From positions 1,400,635-1,464,634 of the forward strand of contig JAJEKV010000045.1 of NCBI GenBank assembly GCA_021234155.1: a DNA stretch of 64,000 nt, given 5' to 3'. Source of the DNA: Isoetes taiwanensis. Taxonomy: Eukaryota > Streptophyta > Lycopodiopsida > Isoetales > Isoetaceae. Shown piece by piece: positions 11,431 through 23,773 of the stretch; position 1 is the first letter of the stretch; the number at the start of each line of letters is the position of its first letter. Below the pieces are notes generated by a model. It saw only the letters and a list, made by a program, of their open reading frames with translations, was not told the DNA's origin and made no database searches. The position numbers were made by a program, and so were the translations under genes.

Positions 11431-14400
11431 TTTTTTAACCATGTCACAATTACCCCTTTTGTTAGTATTAGGAACATTCAAAATGGGTCATAAGCTCTTA
11501 CTTTTAGAACAATGTCAAAACCGGAGAATAAACTCTTACAACTTGTGAGCTTATTATTTGTTCATAAATTTTCTTACCTCTGGCTAAACCACCGAAATTA
11601 GAATAGCTCCCATTTGGTGTTGTTAAAAGTTTCATGCGCAAATAAAGAAAAAATAAAGTTTTACAATTGAGAAGAACAGAAAAATAGGCCTACAATTCTG
11701 TTACTTTTGCCATGCATAACTAACAAAGGAACAAAAGCTTGAAACTCCTTCTCCTTATCAACTTTGGTGGGGTTTCAGCTCCTGCAACCATATAATTCAA
11801 TATGCAATGCGCAATCATGGGAGTTGAACCCATGCATTACAAAATAAACACATCATCATAGGATATTAACAAGCTGAAATATGTGAAGAAGGTAGCCACA
11901 AATGAGAAGGTAGCGGGCATCTTGAGACTCTTAGGAGAATATCTGGCCCGAGGACTTAATATTGTTAGGTATCCATTCAACAAAGTATTGGAGAGTTCTT
12001 ACTTTGGACATTGGACATTTGTCCATCAACTTCCGCATGTTCATGCGGCCCAAAAAGCTATTGCCAATGCGGTTAGATATCGGATATAATGTGGATCTGC
12101 GGTACGCACCATAATTTTGCAACCCAACTAGAATGAAATATCTCATTTTATTGGACCTTTGTAGTTTTCAATATTCCATTTTACTTTGTTTGCCATCAGC
12201 ATATATTCAATACAAGGCCCAAAGACTTCTTGAGAAAGTTAAGCATAACATAACAAAAAGCTGGTTCTCTTGGTTGTTCGAACTTAAGCCCGGATCTTAC
12301 GTTTTTTAAAAGCATCACGCTTCGAGGAAGAACACAAACTGCTCCATAGCTGCATTCCCTCGCACTATTCTACTAAAACTTTTCAATACCCATTTGTTTG
12401 ATCTTCTTACCCACGAAGCCAACACGGGACATCAATGTAACACATTTAATACTAGTTTCCTACTTTAATAATGTCTAATTAGGGTTATCGGGGTCCAACA
12501 TTTCTCTTCTACCTCTAAAAATCCTTGATAGCGTTTCTAGTGGCGATTTCCATAACTTTATTACTAGGATCTTGAAGATCTTTCAACCACGGTGTGGCCT
12601 TGTGGCACCAATAACTACGTTGAAGCCACGGGGTATAGAGCATTAGCTGTGAGAAATCGCGAGTACTTTGAAACTTTACCTTGGGGATCAATTTTCTTGC
12701 AATTGTGTCCACCTCAAGAATGTGAAGAAAGAGAGGTCTGCGCTCTAGGTCTTCATACACGTGCCGGGTTGCAAAGCTCACCCTCTCCCATGGTGTTAGG
12801 AAATTTGAAGGCGATATTTTGCTTATTGATGCATTGGTGAGAGATCGCTGGAATGGGTTCCTAGGAAATTAACTGTAAGTATTTGGGAAGAAGGGGATGG
12901 ATGTAATAAATCAAATAGAGTTTAAAGAATCTTATACGCCATCGCCATCACGGTGGCTTGATTGGAATCGGAAATCATAATCTTAGCTCATTCCCTTGCG
13001 AGAAAGTTTAAGGCGGATAAATTTTTACATGTCTTGCGTCGCGGGATTACGCCACAACCAAACTTTGTGATACATTCGGCATAGCTCAAAGTAGAAAGCC
13101 GTAAATAAAACACTTGGGTTACTGGAAAAGACATCACGAATCGCCAAGCTTCCTCACGGTTCAAAATAGAACAGAACAAAGCAAAATTAGGGGTAAATAT
13201 GACTTTTGGGTTTTTGGGATGAATCGAGGAAGATTGCGGGGATACGCCATAAAGCCTGGATCACGGTAGCGATAGGCATGCCTTCCGATGCGGACCGGTG
13301 ATCACGGGAATAATCCTTATTTTTGAGCTCAAGCCCGACATCGAGCTTCCAAGTCGAATCTGGTTGAGCGAGGAAAATGCTTTACTTTAGGCGCCATGGC
13401 TATGGCCCCATCATTATCGAAAAAAAAAAAAAAAGGGTTGAAGCGTTAACGTTGGAGCCATTTCAATCTGATAGAGACACGGTTTAACCGTTGCATAGCC
13501 ATTTCCGCTTCAAAAAATTTCGATTAATCATTGAAAAGATGTGCTATTCATGGCCTAGTGACTTGAACCATAAAATTATCAAGTAATAAACAATAGTCAA
13601 AATTACAGCGGCTTTACGGAATAAATGCACATTTTTTAAGAGCTGGTCGATTTGTTCAAGTTTCAAGCTATTCTTATGGTTAGAGTTCACATGCTTGTAA
13701 AAGGGTTCCTTGTATGTGAACGGCTCTTAAGTCTAATTATTCTTTTTCATATATTTAAAAGTTAACCATTGGATTATATACCATTGAAATGTTAAATATA
13801 CACAATAAGTACAACAAAAATATGTAAATACATGCCCAGTGATTGATTGCCCAAGTGAAATCGGCGCCAAGCATAAACCCACCAACAACTACTTCTATAG
13901 CATGAACTTCATATTTGTAACTACAAAATTAGGGATATGTTTTAAAATTCATTGACCAGGCCAAAAATTCTAAATTGAAGTATGGCTCTGACCTTGTAGT
14001 TGGTCTAGTGGCCAAAAGAACCCCTTCAAGTGCGAGAAATTCTTCTCAATGTATGGCTATGGCCTACAGGAGATCTAAACATGCATTGAAGCATTTGATT
14101 TCTCCATGATATAGAAGCATACTTAGGGGGGAGGAGGTGGTTGCATAGCATAGAGTGGAGGCGGGGTTGCATTATTCTATAGAGACCCCCATGTATTTCT
14201 CCATGGTAGATGTATCGTCCACCCATGTATGTATGATGTTAGGCGTGTGAGATCATTATAGATTATTTGTTATATACAACATGGTGACCAACCTTTTGGT
14301 TGTGGTATAGCCAAGGGGCATGCCCCAAGGCTAAATGGTCACTTGGTGGTTTTGTTTAGCTTTGTTTTGGCCTTCCTTTACTCCAAAATTATATTTGCTT

Positions 14401-14809
14401 GATCAAAGTGGCCTCCTCACGGGGGGGGAGGGTCCTTGCTTCTTCATTTAAACTATTCATTTTGGCATATCAATATTTTTTTAACTTAAATGGTTGAAAA
14501 GATCCTAAAAATTGTTATTAAATGATGTGGTCTCAACTTAAGTAAATATCCATAACATGTTAACCTCGCTAGGCATATTAGGCCTCGGTAGGTTTAAAAT
14601 GTTTTCTTCAAGCCTCGCTAGGCCTTTTCAGAATTGATCATACATCCAAGAGTCGTATTCTTGATACAATCATAGATTAGAAAATACCATCAACCTATGA
14701 ATTGGAGGAAAATGTTTTCAGAGCAATTGAAAATTTCTCAATAGTCTTAGCATTTGTTGAAGGTTTGGCCTCTTAAATAGAATTGAATCGAACTATATTG
14801 AGTTTTATC

Positions 14810-14945
14810 ATCCACGAAGACCAAATGGCCTATGGAACCCAAACAAAGGACAACAGGCTTATTGCTGTCCAACATTAAAAACCCTTCTCTGGAAGGGTTT
14901 TCAAAGAAAAAACCTTAGCGATAACAAGCTTGCGACCAACTATAC
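14810..14945. repeat. Dispersed repeat, copy 1
   Basis: This block shares ordered phrases with 26,080-26,205: gaatggcctatggaaccc-like start, attgctgtcca/attactgtcca, attaaaaa.cct, gaagggttttcaa and aaccttagc. The spacing is kept. It is likely a piece of one dispersed transposon family; no coding sequence is seen. Confidence 0.6.
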
Positions 14946-17900
14946 ATTAAGTAGATGATTGTATGATGATCATTATCCCCAACAAGAATCAAATGCGACT
15001 ATCTATGTTTGGCATGCTCAATATTGATATCGACATTAGAAAGCATCTAAAGATAATTCTAAATATGAAATTGGATGGATTGTATCTTGGAAACAAACTA
15101 ACCTTGACAATTATACGCAGGTGTAAATGGATCAACAAGGAAGGAATCAGGAGTTAGGGAACATATGCATCAAAAGAAAAAGTACTGGGATATTATATTT
15201 GACATTTTCTAATGCATCAAGTATATGCATTAGGTTTCACATAAATATCTAGCATAATAACAAGGTTTTTTTTTTTTTCAGTTTTTATACGTTTTTAAAT
15301 GGTTTTACTATGATTTGATCCCGATGTATTAGATGTCTTGGTGTACTAAAGAGTATTTCTAGAGTGCACCCTTTTTATAAACCACTATTTTTCCTCATCT
15401 ATCAATGGTTTGTGCCCCTCTCTGTTAATATTGATTTTTTTAAATTATATTTGTGGGCCTTTTTTCTGGGCATTCAAGTCTCGAGCTGGGATTTAGGGTA
15501 TTCCCTTGAAAGAGGCATTAGCAGGATACACAAATAGATGGCCAAGATATTATCTGTTGAGATGAAGAAGGATCACGGAAGCGGAGATTTGATAGGAGTG
15601 GTCCAACCAAGTTTGGGAAATAAGAGCTAAGGATGAAGCCTTAAATCCCGGTGCATGTACGCGGCTATAAAACCATCATTCAAAGCGGTAAATCTAGGAC
15701 TTCTTAGATTTTTGCGGTTCTTGTTAGTTTTCTCATCAAAAACCCTATTATAGCATCGGTTTCTCTAGATGTTAAAGGCCAAAACGAGGCTTGACTATGG
15801 TAGACACGTCCATTCACTTCGGTGTGTCCTTGAGAATTCAATTTTCGGTTTCTCGGAAGATGGCAAGAAGGATTCGATGTTAGTTAAAAAGGTTTGATTT
15901 TTGCTTCTCCATTCAACATAGCATCCCCGGGGAAAATAGTCCCAATCTACTCTTATATGGGTGTTCTAGCCAAGGATAAATGTGGCGGTACTTATTCTTG
16001 TGGATAAATTTCTCTTAAAGGCGTCTCTCTTTTTACATGGCACATGCAAGTTCTAACTAAGTTTCAGTGGACTATTAGGGTGCTAAAATAGTGCTATGAA
16101 ATTATGCATAACATCAATTTTGTAGTTCTGCACGGGTTTCTGAGTTATCTTCATTGTCGGAGGCACTTTTCTTGACCTATTATTTTTGAAGGCAATGTGG
16201 AATTCATATTTGGAAATGCCACGGTTCTTATGGAGCATTATCTTTTTTTTTTTTATTGAAGGCTATTTATATTTAAGTATAATTAAGTGTACAAAAAACT
16301 TTTTTTAAGGGAAGTTTAACCCTTATGAAAATATGAGTTTATGCAAATAAAAAGTAGCGTTACTACTAGCGAGCAGTCGGTATGCTTTAAGCCTTGAGCT
16401 TAATGGATCGTTTTGAGATTCAGGTTTGTGCATTTCCTTGCTTTCCCTTTGAATATGGTGTGCAAGATCTGGTAAAAACACACATGCAAGTGCGTGCCTT
16501 TGCCATGTTATATATCTTCCTTTGGCATCCTTGGATATGCAAAGCGGCTCCTTCTAATATCTAAATTCTGGTCCAAGCGGCAACCACCACGGTACAAATT
16601 GTTTCTCCGTGCCTTTGAGGTATCAACAGCTCAAAAACTTGATCCATTCTTGATTAATGTCAGCCTTGTTTTCTTCCATTCAAGCCTCCCCGGTCATAAG
16701 GAAAGAGTATCTGCGGCGGCAACCATATCACCCATTAATATTCATTATCAATTGATGTCATACAATACACATTTAATAATTCCTTCGGAATATTTCATAA
16801 TTAAAAATAAAAGTATTCCTTCCTTTCCAAATCCTCCATAGGAGGATGTAGATTCTCAAGTAGAATCGGGTTGATAGGCATAAAAGTCCCTTTGGCTCGG
16901 GGCTGCGGGTTTTGGCCAAGGACATTAGAGGCTAGTTCAATATCACTTCGACCATAAGCATGATCTGAAGAGATGTTCCTCATCCTCTTTAATACGCGGA
17001 CATCTGTCACACAAATCCGAGTTAGTCATTGTAAATGAAACCTCTTACAGGTTGGTTGCCGGGCCTTTGTGTCGGGGGAGACTCCCCATTTAACACTAGG
17101 GTTATTCACGGAACTATCACGGGTTCATCAAGCGAGAATTGGTCAACATACCCTCGCCACTTAAACCCGGATATCTAACAAGAAATTTCCATTTCATAAG
17201 ATACCACCACTTTTGGAATCTTCACTTTATTCTTTATGGTTATGGAGAATTTGGGACCAATAAATTCTTGATATGTTTGGTGATTGCCCAAACCTTATAA
17301 ATTCAGCGGTTTTACACGGGCGGAGCGCATTTTCTAAACTTTCTAGCATAAAGGGGTCCAAACATTTCTAAAATTGAAAGTAATTGATGTTTTATTATAA
17401 AACATGTTGATTTGCATGTTTTCATATGTATTTTGCTATTAGATGACATTATATGAAGTCGTCAAACCATATTTAGCTCAAAAAGTTGTTTGAGGTTGTG
17501 AATTGTTTCTCCTTTTATAACAAGTTTTGATGTAAGACTTGTGGTCATAAGTTGTCAACTCTAAAAAGCTATAATCCAATAATTTTTTCAAGTCTCCATA
17601 AGTGGCGTTGATCTCATTTTTCATGAAAGAAGATTGGACTAATCCAGAATCGAGGGACAAAAATAGAACTAAAATGGGTATAATTAAACGATATATAAAC
17701 TTTCTAAGGGCCGTAAAGATCATTGTTCTTGTATAAGCTACAAGAACTACTATTAGTTCTTATTTTCTTTGAAGCATGTCATCGAAATGAGAGGACATTA
17801 TCATTTTGAGGTTCACAAAAACGAAATTGGATTATCACGAATGGAGTAAAAGCTTTTATGCATGAAGAAATCATATGATTTCAATATTAATGAGTTAGTG

Positions 17901-18538
17901 GGGCGGAGGTGGATTTGGCAACTATTGCTGCAAGTGAAGTTAGAGCATCGAGTAGCGAGAAAACTTTGTGTTTTCGTGGAAGAATCTTTCGAAGCATATG
18001 GGACCAACTTGTTGTGAGCGAGTTGGATTATTGGGGAAACTTCTATGATCCTTTGGGGATTATGGAATAATAAGGGTATTTGTTGTTGGATTGTCGTGGA
18101 AAAGCTTGTCATGGAGCCAAGTAGTTTATCATGGAGATGGGTTGTCATGGAGACAAATAACTAGTCATAGAGACAAGTAAACCAACTGCTGCAAAACATT
18201 GAGCTGCTTTGTCATAATAGCCAAACTACCGCCATAACCTCTTGCCATCTCTAGAAGTTCATCTTGGTCATTTGAGCCTTTGTAAATTCCAAGCTTTAAG
18301 TGCGAGTATGGAGAAGCTGCAAAAAGCATCTTGCTTGAGATTGAACCAGGATCATGGTGATACGAGAGACCGGTAGTTGTGGGGGTATATTTGACTTTAG
18401 AAGTCATTTATATTAACACTTGACCTTATTTGCAGGTTTGCTTAGTGTTAAGCATTGGGGGATACTTACGTTACATTTTGTCAAGGATATGCCTTAAGCA
18501 AAATTTAGATGAGAATCTCAAATTGTTTCCTATGGGAC

Positions 18539-18548
18539 GGACTTATGG
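18539..18548. repeat. Target-site duplication, left (10 bp)
   Basis: The sequence ggacttatgg stands directly before the MITE and is repeated exactly at 18,800-18,809 after it. Confidence 0.85.
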
Positions 18549-18799
18549 CCCGGGGGGTGCACCTAATGTAAAGTCTATATGGCATGTGTGCATAGGGTTA
18601 AGAGAAATTATCCCTTATAGGAAATTTCCTAAGAAAATATACCTCATATTTTATATACCCCCTACCATATTTGTCTTATATATATATCGGAATTCAAGCA
18701 AGAAAAATACCCCTCCCATATATATGGGTACCGTTTTGGCCCCAAAAACCCCTCCGTTACACTCACATGTTTTATGCGATTTTTCTTGAGTGCACCCCC
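18549..18799. mobile_element. MITE with GC-rich termini and 10-bp TSD
   Basis: A 251-bp segment lies between two exact copies of ggacttatgg. Its ends are inverted: gggggtgcac on the left (after a few extra C/G) and gtgcaccccc on the right. The interior is AT-rich and non-coding, with tatatatat stretches. A 9-10 bp target duplication is characteristic of Mutator-like elements, though the TIR here is only about 10-12 bp, short for that group. A non-autonomous MULE-like MITE is the best reading; the exact superfamily is inference. Confidence 0.75.
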
Positions 18800-18809
18800 G
18801 GACTTATGG
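18800..18809. repeat. Target-site duplication, right (10 bp)
   Basis: Exact copy of ggacttatgg, matching 18,539-18,548. Confidence 0.85.
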
Positions 18810-20137
18810 GTAAAGTTTGTAAGTTGAATTTCTCTATCTTGGAATAAAAGTAAAATTTTATTTCTTGTGTGTACCCATAGTAGATTGGTAATTACGATTG
18901 CAGCATGTCGCTTTGAACATGGTGCACTAATTGTGCATGCCTCTTGGTAGATCAATAATTGTATCTGCTGACACAATAGGCGAACAAGAGTGCATTAGAT
19001 GTATATTTTTGAAGAGTGGTAATTGTGGTTTTGCAACACAATAGCCACGACAAAAAAGCACATACGTATCACGGAGATACATTATATGGAATCACGATCA
19101 AGTATATCTTCTTGATGCGAAAGATAATAGCGTATCAGCGGAGATACAATTGTTTTTGCGGGGATTAAAAGAATAGGAGCGGAGGTTCCAAAAGATATAA
19201 AATCTTTGTGGAAGTACAATAACATATATATTTGTTTCTACGAGTTCGAGGGTCTAAGAATCTCTCGGGGAGACACGTTGATTGTGGAACAACCACCTTG
19301 AGAAGGATGGACCAAATTGGGTGTACTCCGGACAATTGGACGATCTCTTTTTTGAGATGGGATGGATTGATATGGAGCAAGGGGAGTGCTCCACGGTTAA
19401 TGGGTTATAAGAATATGGCAAATAGTATGTGAATGTTTGTCCTAATGTATCCCCAAGTGTATAGAAAAGAAGGGGCATGGGATAACATAATGTTTGGGGT
19501 GAAGAACCATTGATATTTATGGAAGGGTGAGGCACTATCATTGGGGAAGATTATTGGTCGAGAAAAGATCATAGATAATGTCCCATATGATAAGTCATGT
19601 AATCTAATTAAAGGAAAGGAAAAATATTTTGATATAAAAGGCAAGCGCCTACTAAAAAAGGCTAAAAATGAGAGAGACCTATAAATAGAACCCAAACTTC
19701 AGTTGGACATATCTCCCACAACCAAAGTTCGATTTAGGCAAACTTTACCTTCTTGGAACGGCTCAAAGTCTAGTTTCGAATTAGGTGGCACATTCCGTAT
19801 TTCATCCGTACGAGAGAGTAATGATTGAAAACGTGACAAGAGATCACAGATCACTGCCATAGCGATAACACAGATCTGCAATTGTTTTTATGATGTGTGG
19901 CTACTTGGAGTAGCTAGATTAGTCTGGAAGGCCAATAAGCCAGATGCCAGAGCTTTTTATTTGTCATAGCACTTGTGTTTTGCCATAACCTAGTGGATCC
20001 GGTTGGGCGGTTAATGGTGCTGCCATATCACTTGTGCATGCATAAAGTTTCTCAAATCCAGTGTTCTATTATTTTACTGTGGGTTCTATGTGCTAGGTAA
20101 CCGGCCGGTTGGAGCGGTTTCCGGCCGGCTACCCAGC
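18810..20137. other. No gene recognised
   Basis: Frames of 60-96 residues overlap on both strands with no domain. The stretch ends in a GC-rich patch (20,100-20,140) containing ggccgg repeats and an inverted pair agcggttt / aaccgct just outside the left inverted repeat of the recombinase element. Confidence 0.45.
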
Positions 20138-20163
20138 GTGAACCGCTAGTGCCTTGAAATTCC
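20138..20163 (+). repeat. Left terminal inverted repeat (26 bp)
   Basis: It starts gtgaaccgctagtgcc and is matched in reverse complement at 23,774-23,799 with one mismatch at the third base. The stem may extend three more bases outward with one further mismatch. Confidence 0.8.
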
Positions 20164-20266
20164 GGTGACCACGTAGGATTTTCCGGCGATGACATGGCGA
20201 ATTTTTTTTTTTTGGTGCGTGGCGTGGCAATTTTTCCCCCCTTTCTCCCCTGCGACGGAGGAGCAC

Positions 20267-20896
20267 GCTGAAGCTTTGGCGATGGCGCTCGGCCGGTTCT
20301 TGGCGCCATCGTTTCTTCGTTGATTTTCGGGTTCCGCGTCGTGGCGCCATTGTTCTTAAGTTTTTTTGTTTTTCGATGTTTTGGCGTCTTTTTGTGTTTT
20401 GTAGGTTCGAGGCATTCGGAGTTCACCATCAAGATTTTGTGGATTTCTTGAAGATTTTGGTGATTTTGGAGTCCGGGGTTGCGGCATTCTTTGTTGCATG
20501 CAAGATTTATTTGGATTTTCATAATCTTTGGCGAGTTTCTTGTCGGGAGTTCTTGGGATTTCTTTGTTGCATGGCTTTCTGGCTGAAGCTTTGGCGATGG
20601 CGCTCGGCGGATTCTTGGCGCCATTGTTTCTTCCTTGATTTTCGGGTTACGTGGTCGTGGGCGCCATTGTTCTTCTTGGTTTTTTTTCTTTTGTGATATT
20701 TTGATGTCTTCTTTTTTGTTTTTGTAGGTTTCGGCGGCTCGGACTTCGGGCATCAAGATTTGTGTCGATTTCTTGAAGATTTTGGCGATTTTGGAGTCGG
20801 GGGGTTGCAGCATTTTTTACATTGCATGCAAGGTTTACTTGGATTTTCATAATCTTTGGCGAGTTTGGAGTCACAGGTTGCAAGATTTTTTTTGTT
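20267..20896. repeat. 315-bp tandem repeat, two units
   Basis: Unit 1 starts at 20,267 and unit 2 at 20,582. Both begin gctgaagctttggcgatggc and continue through ggcgccat.gtttctt, a T-rich tract ending in ttgtag, and ttggattttcataatctttg. The period of 315 is divisible by three, so a minus-strand frame of 253 residues (20,052-20,813), very rich in Lys, Pro and Asn, stays open through both units. I regard that frame as a by-product of the repeat. On the plus strand this region precedes the recombinase gene and could be its 5' untranslated or promoter region. Confidence 0.8.
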
Positions 20897-21175
20897 GCAT
20901 GCGAGTTTCTTGGTACAGGTAATCTTTTTGTGTTGAGTGCATAGTTCGATTTGCATAGTTTAAACTAAGAGTGTAATTTCTTGTTGCAGATTTGCGAAAT
21001 GATGAATCAAGGTCGATCTTCTTTGTTTGTTTGTTGTTTGGTTGTAATTGAAACACTGATTCATTTGTGATGCTCAGTCCTTCATTTGCTTTGGTAGATG
21101 ACTCACTCTTGGATGACACTTGCACTTGAAGGCTAAACTGTGTCTTGATAAGATAATTGAGCCACGAATCCTGCA

Positions 21176-23472
21176 GCTGTGGAAAGTTTTATTAAAGATG
21201 TTGAGCAGTTGCCATGGTTTAGTAAAGAGTTTATTGAAAAACCAGATTCAAGTAAGGGTAAGTCCAAGGAATTTGTTGATTTGGATGAACAGATGTTAGA
21301 GGAAGTAGACAAGGGTGGGAAGGACAGATCAAGTAAACAGAATAATTGGGCAAGGAAGAAATTCGATGCTTGGCGAAGATTTGTCAAGGATGACATTAAT
21401 GTTCCACAGATTGACCTGTCAGTTCCAATTGAAGAAATACCCCATCTTGAGCTTAATGAGATGCTAGTCAGGTTTCTGATCCAAGTCAGAAAAAAGGATG
21501 GTTCTTTGTTTCCACTGCGGTAATATTTTATGTTTAATTGTTTAGTTTTTTTTACTGGTATTTATTCGATTGTTTGCTTTTGCAGTTTAAATTGTTTGTT
21601 GAAGGCAGTAGGGAGGATTGTGCGCAAAAGACAGGAATCAAAGATGGCTGTAAGTGGCGTACGAGTAGAAGGCTTCAATATCATGCGAGATCCCTTGTTT
21701 GTTAGAGCTAGGCTTGCATTTGTTGCATCTGCAGACCGTTCTAGGAAGGCTGGTATAGGGGTGAAGGAAAAGAAGGCTCAGGCAATTCCTTATAATTGCG
21801 AAAGGGATCTCCTTGCAGACATTGATTATAAGATAGAGACTCCTCGAGGTGTTCAGAGACGTTTGTGTTTTTATTTGTGCTCTAGATTTGCCATTAGGGG
21901 AGCTGCTGAGCTTTATGAAGTGAAAGATGTTGACTTGACACTTGAATCTGATGGTAGCTCAGAGTATGTCATGTATAATGAGAGGACTAGTAAAACATGG
22001 GGAACATCTGTGGCCGCTATGATCCAAGCCACTTTAGACCACGCCATTTGGAGCTTTGAGGAGGATTTTTTTTTTGACATACAAGCAATACATTGGCATC
22101 TTCCCTCCTAAAGAGCTGCTCCAAGGCCATTATTTTGCGACCAATTGCAAACTATAAACCTGGGGTAAGTTTTAGTTTATGTCCTTTCAATTTTTATTTG
22201 TTTTTAAATTTTACTGTTTTTTCTTGTTAGGTCTTGGTTTAGTAGAGGTAGAGTTGGTGAGAAAGGTATCTCGAAGTGGATAAAAGAAATGGGAGCATTT
22301 CTTGATGCCGATATCTACGCAATAAAAGTGGTCGTATTCGCCATTCGTTACGCGTATGTCAATGGCTGGGGTTCCTCTAGAGATTGGGAAGTTAGTTCTG
22401 AGGCATCGAAATCTCAGTCATATGAAAATGCGTGCACGTCTTTAATTTCTATTTTGTTTTTTTATTTTATTTATTGATTATTTACATTATTGTTGCAGGT
22501 ATGATCGAAGCAAGGATATTCAAGTGAACGCTGCCATGAGTGTGAATAGCAAGCCGTATAATGATGACGACAGTTTGAGGTTATATTCGGATGTGCTTGG
22601 TGAAATGATGAAAAGGAAAGAAAACTCAATGTTTGGTTCGCATTCCTCCAAGTGCTTGGTTTCTCAGATAGTCTTTGCTCCAGATATTCCTGGCCCAGGT
22701 AAATTTAGTCTAGTTTTTTTTTATTTTGAGTTTAATCAAGATGTATTTAGTTTATCTAGTGATCATGTAGGTCCTATTCATATTGCAGGTCCTATTCATG
22801 GTAGTTCATCTAGCGATCATGTGAGTAACCTGTCAAATGTCGCTGTGCCTACTGCTCCAGGTAAATTTAGTTTAGTTTTCATTTAATTTGAGTTTATTGA
22901 AGCTGTCATCTAGTTTATCTAGTGATCATGTCTCCCTTTTATATTGCAGGTCCTATTCATGCTAGTTCATCTAGCGATCATGTGAGTAACCTGTCAAGTG
23001 TCGCTGTGCCTACTGCTCCAGGTAAATTTAGTGTAGATTTTCTTTAATTTGAGTTTATTGAACATGTTAAATTGTTGCTAGTCCTATTCGTGGTAGTTCA
23101 GCTACTGATCATGTAAATGCTGGTTTTGTTGAAGAAAAAAATATGGCAGCGTTCTTTGAAGTGGAAAAGGAACCTGAGTACAAGGGTTTAGTTGATTATG
23201 ACATGTTTGATAACTTTCTGAAATCGAATAAGCACCTTGAGAAGTACTTTCCGCCGACTATTGAAGTTAAAAATGTTGGTAAGTTTTGCTTTTTATTGTT
23301 TACTATTAGTTGTTCAAATTTTGTTGTTTGATTTTGGTTTATTACTGTTGCAGGTGGCCACTCTTTTGTTGGCGCTACATTCAATAACTGTACTTTTCTT
23401 CAGGTTCCAGATTCCAATGTTTTAGTTCCATACTTGGACAAGGGAAAGGGTATTTTAAATCTGCCAAATTGA
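21176..23472 (+). CDS. Crypton/DUF3504-type tyrosine recombinase, multi-exon, frame-broken
   Basis: My exon model is 21,176-21,519; 21,586-22,164; 22,231-22,431; 22,499-22,698; 22,789-22,860; 22,950-23,021; 23,082-23,278; 23,354-23,472. All introns are 60-90 bases with GT..AG ends. Exon 1 has a core-binding-like segment (WARKKFDAWRRFV, then RFLIQVRKKDGSLFP). Exon 2 carries GVRVEGFNIMRDPLF, GIGVKEKKAQAI and the first catalytic Arg block (RFAIRGAAEL). After a run of nine or ten T near 22,067 the frame must shift by one to read FFLTYKQYIGIFPP. Exon 3 has SWFSRGRVGEKGISKW and the second Arg (FAIRYA). Exon 4 opens with YDRSKDIQ, the expected nucleophile Tyr. The two catalytic His positions appear replaced. 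The block order matches DUF3504 proteins of the QRICH1/ZMYM type. Start and 5' exons are uncertain; an in-frame stop lies just upstream of 21,161. Confidence 0.72.
22789..23021 (+). repeat. Duplicated 72-bp mini-exons with flanking introns
   Basis: Exons 22,789-22,860 and 22,950-23,021 are both 72 bp, phase 1 at each end, and encode nearly the same 24 residues (PIH.SSSSDHVSNLS.VAVPT). Each is followed by an intron starting gtaaatttagt and preceded by tattgcag. A third, diverged copy begins exon 7 (PIRGSSATDHVN). The period is about 161 bases. Copying exon plus intron in phase keeps the frame, adding Ser/Pro/Val-rich repeats to a linker after the recombinase domain. At the third junction one G seems missing (gctag|tcc instead of ag|gtcc), which would break the frame. 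Confidence 0.75.
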
Positions 23473-23773
23473 TGAAGAGAAGTGATGAGCATCACTGTGT
23501 TAGAAACTGTCTTAGAAACTTTCAGAGATTTGTCAAACAGGTTTACCTTTGAAAGTAATTTTGAAGGCTTTGTAATTTTGGATGCAGTGCATTGCAATTT
23601 TGTAATGTATGCAATGCGATTCAATGAATGTAAAAAACAAGTTGAATGAAATTTTAAGTTCAATGAAATTATGAGATGATCTGTTTACTTGTAATGGCGG
23701 TGCTCTAAGCGGCGCCGCCAAGAAACAATAAACCCAAAAAATTACCTAAAAGGAACAAAGCCTCAAAAATCGA

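Larger units (their letters stand above)
10901..18538. other. Long stretch without recognisable genes
   Basis: I read both strands and found no protein domain. Open frames are short (up to 115 residues, at 16,494-16,841) and match nothing I know. Visible items are the (AATAG)n repeat, T/A homopolymers (13,420, 15,267, 16,241), a short inverted phrase cctcgctagg/cctcggtagg near 14,565, and a block at 14,810-14,945 that recurs at 26,080-26,205. Near 18,110-18,180 a phrase built on catggagaca is repeated at short spacing. The composition suggests decayed transposon sequence. Confidence 0.5.

Noticed and set aside
11808-11840. tRNA gene suggested by gggagttgaaccc
   Set aside because: Only a T-arm-like inverted phrase is present; no A box or acceptor stem at the right distance.
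20052-20813. 253-codon minus-strand frame as a gene for a basic protein
   Set aside because: It is a product of two 315-bp repeats with length divisible by three; composition is low-complexity and no start context or splice structure supports it.
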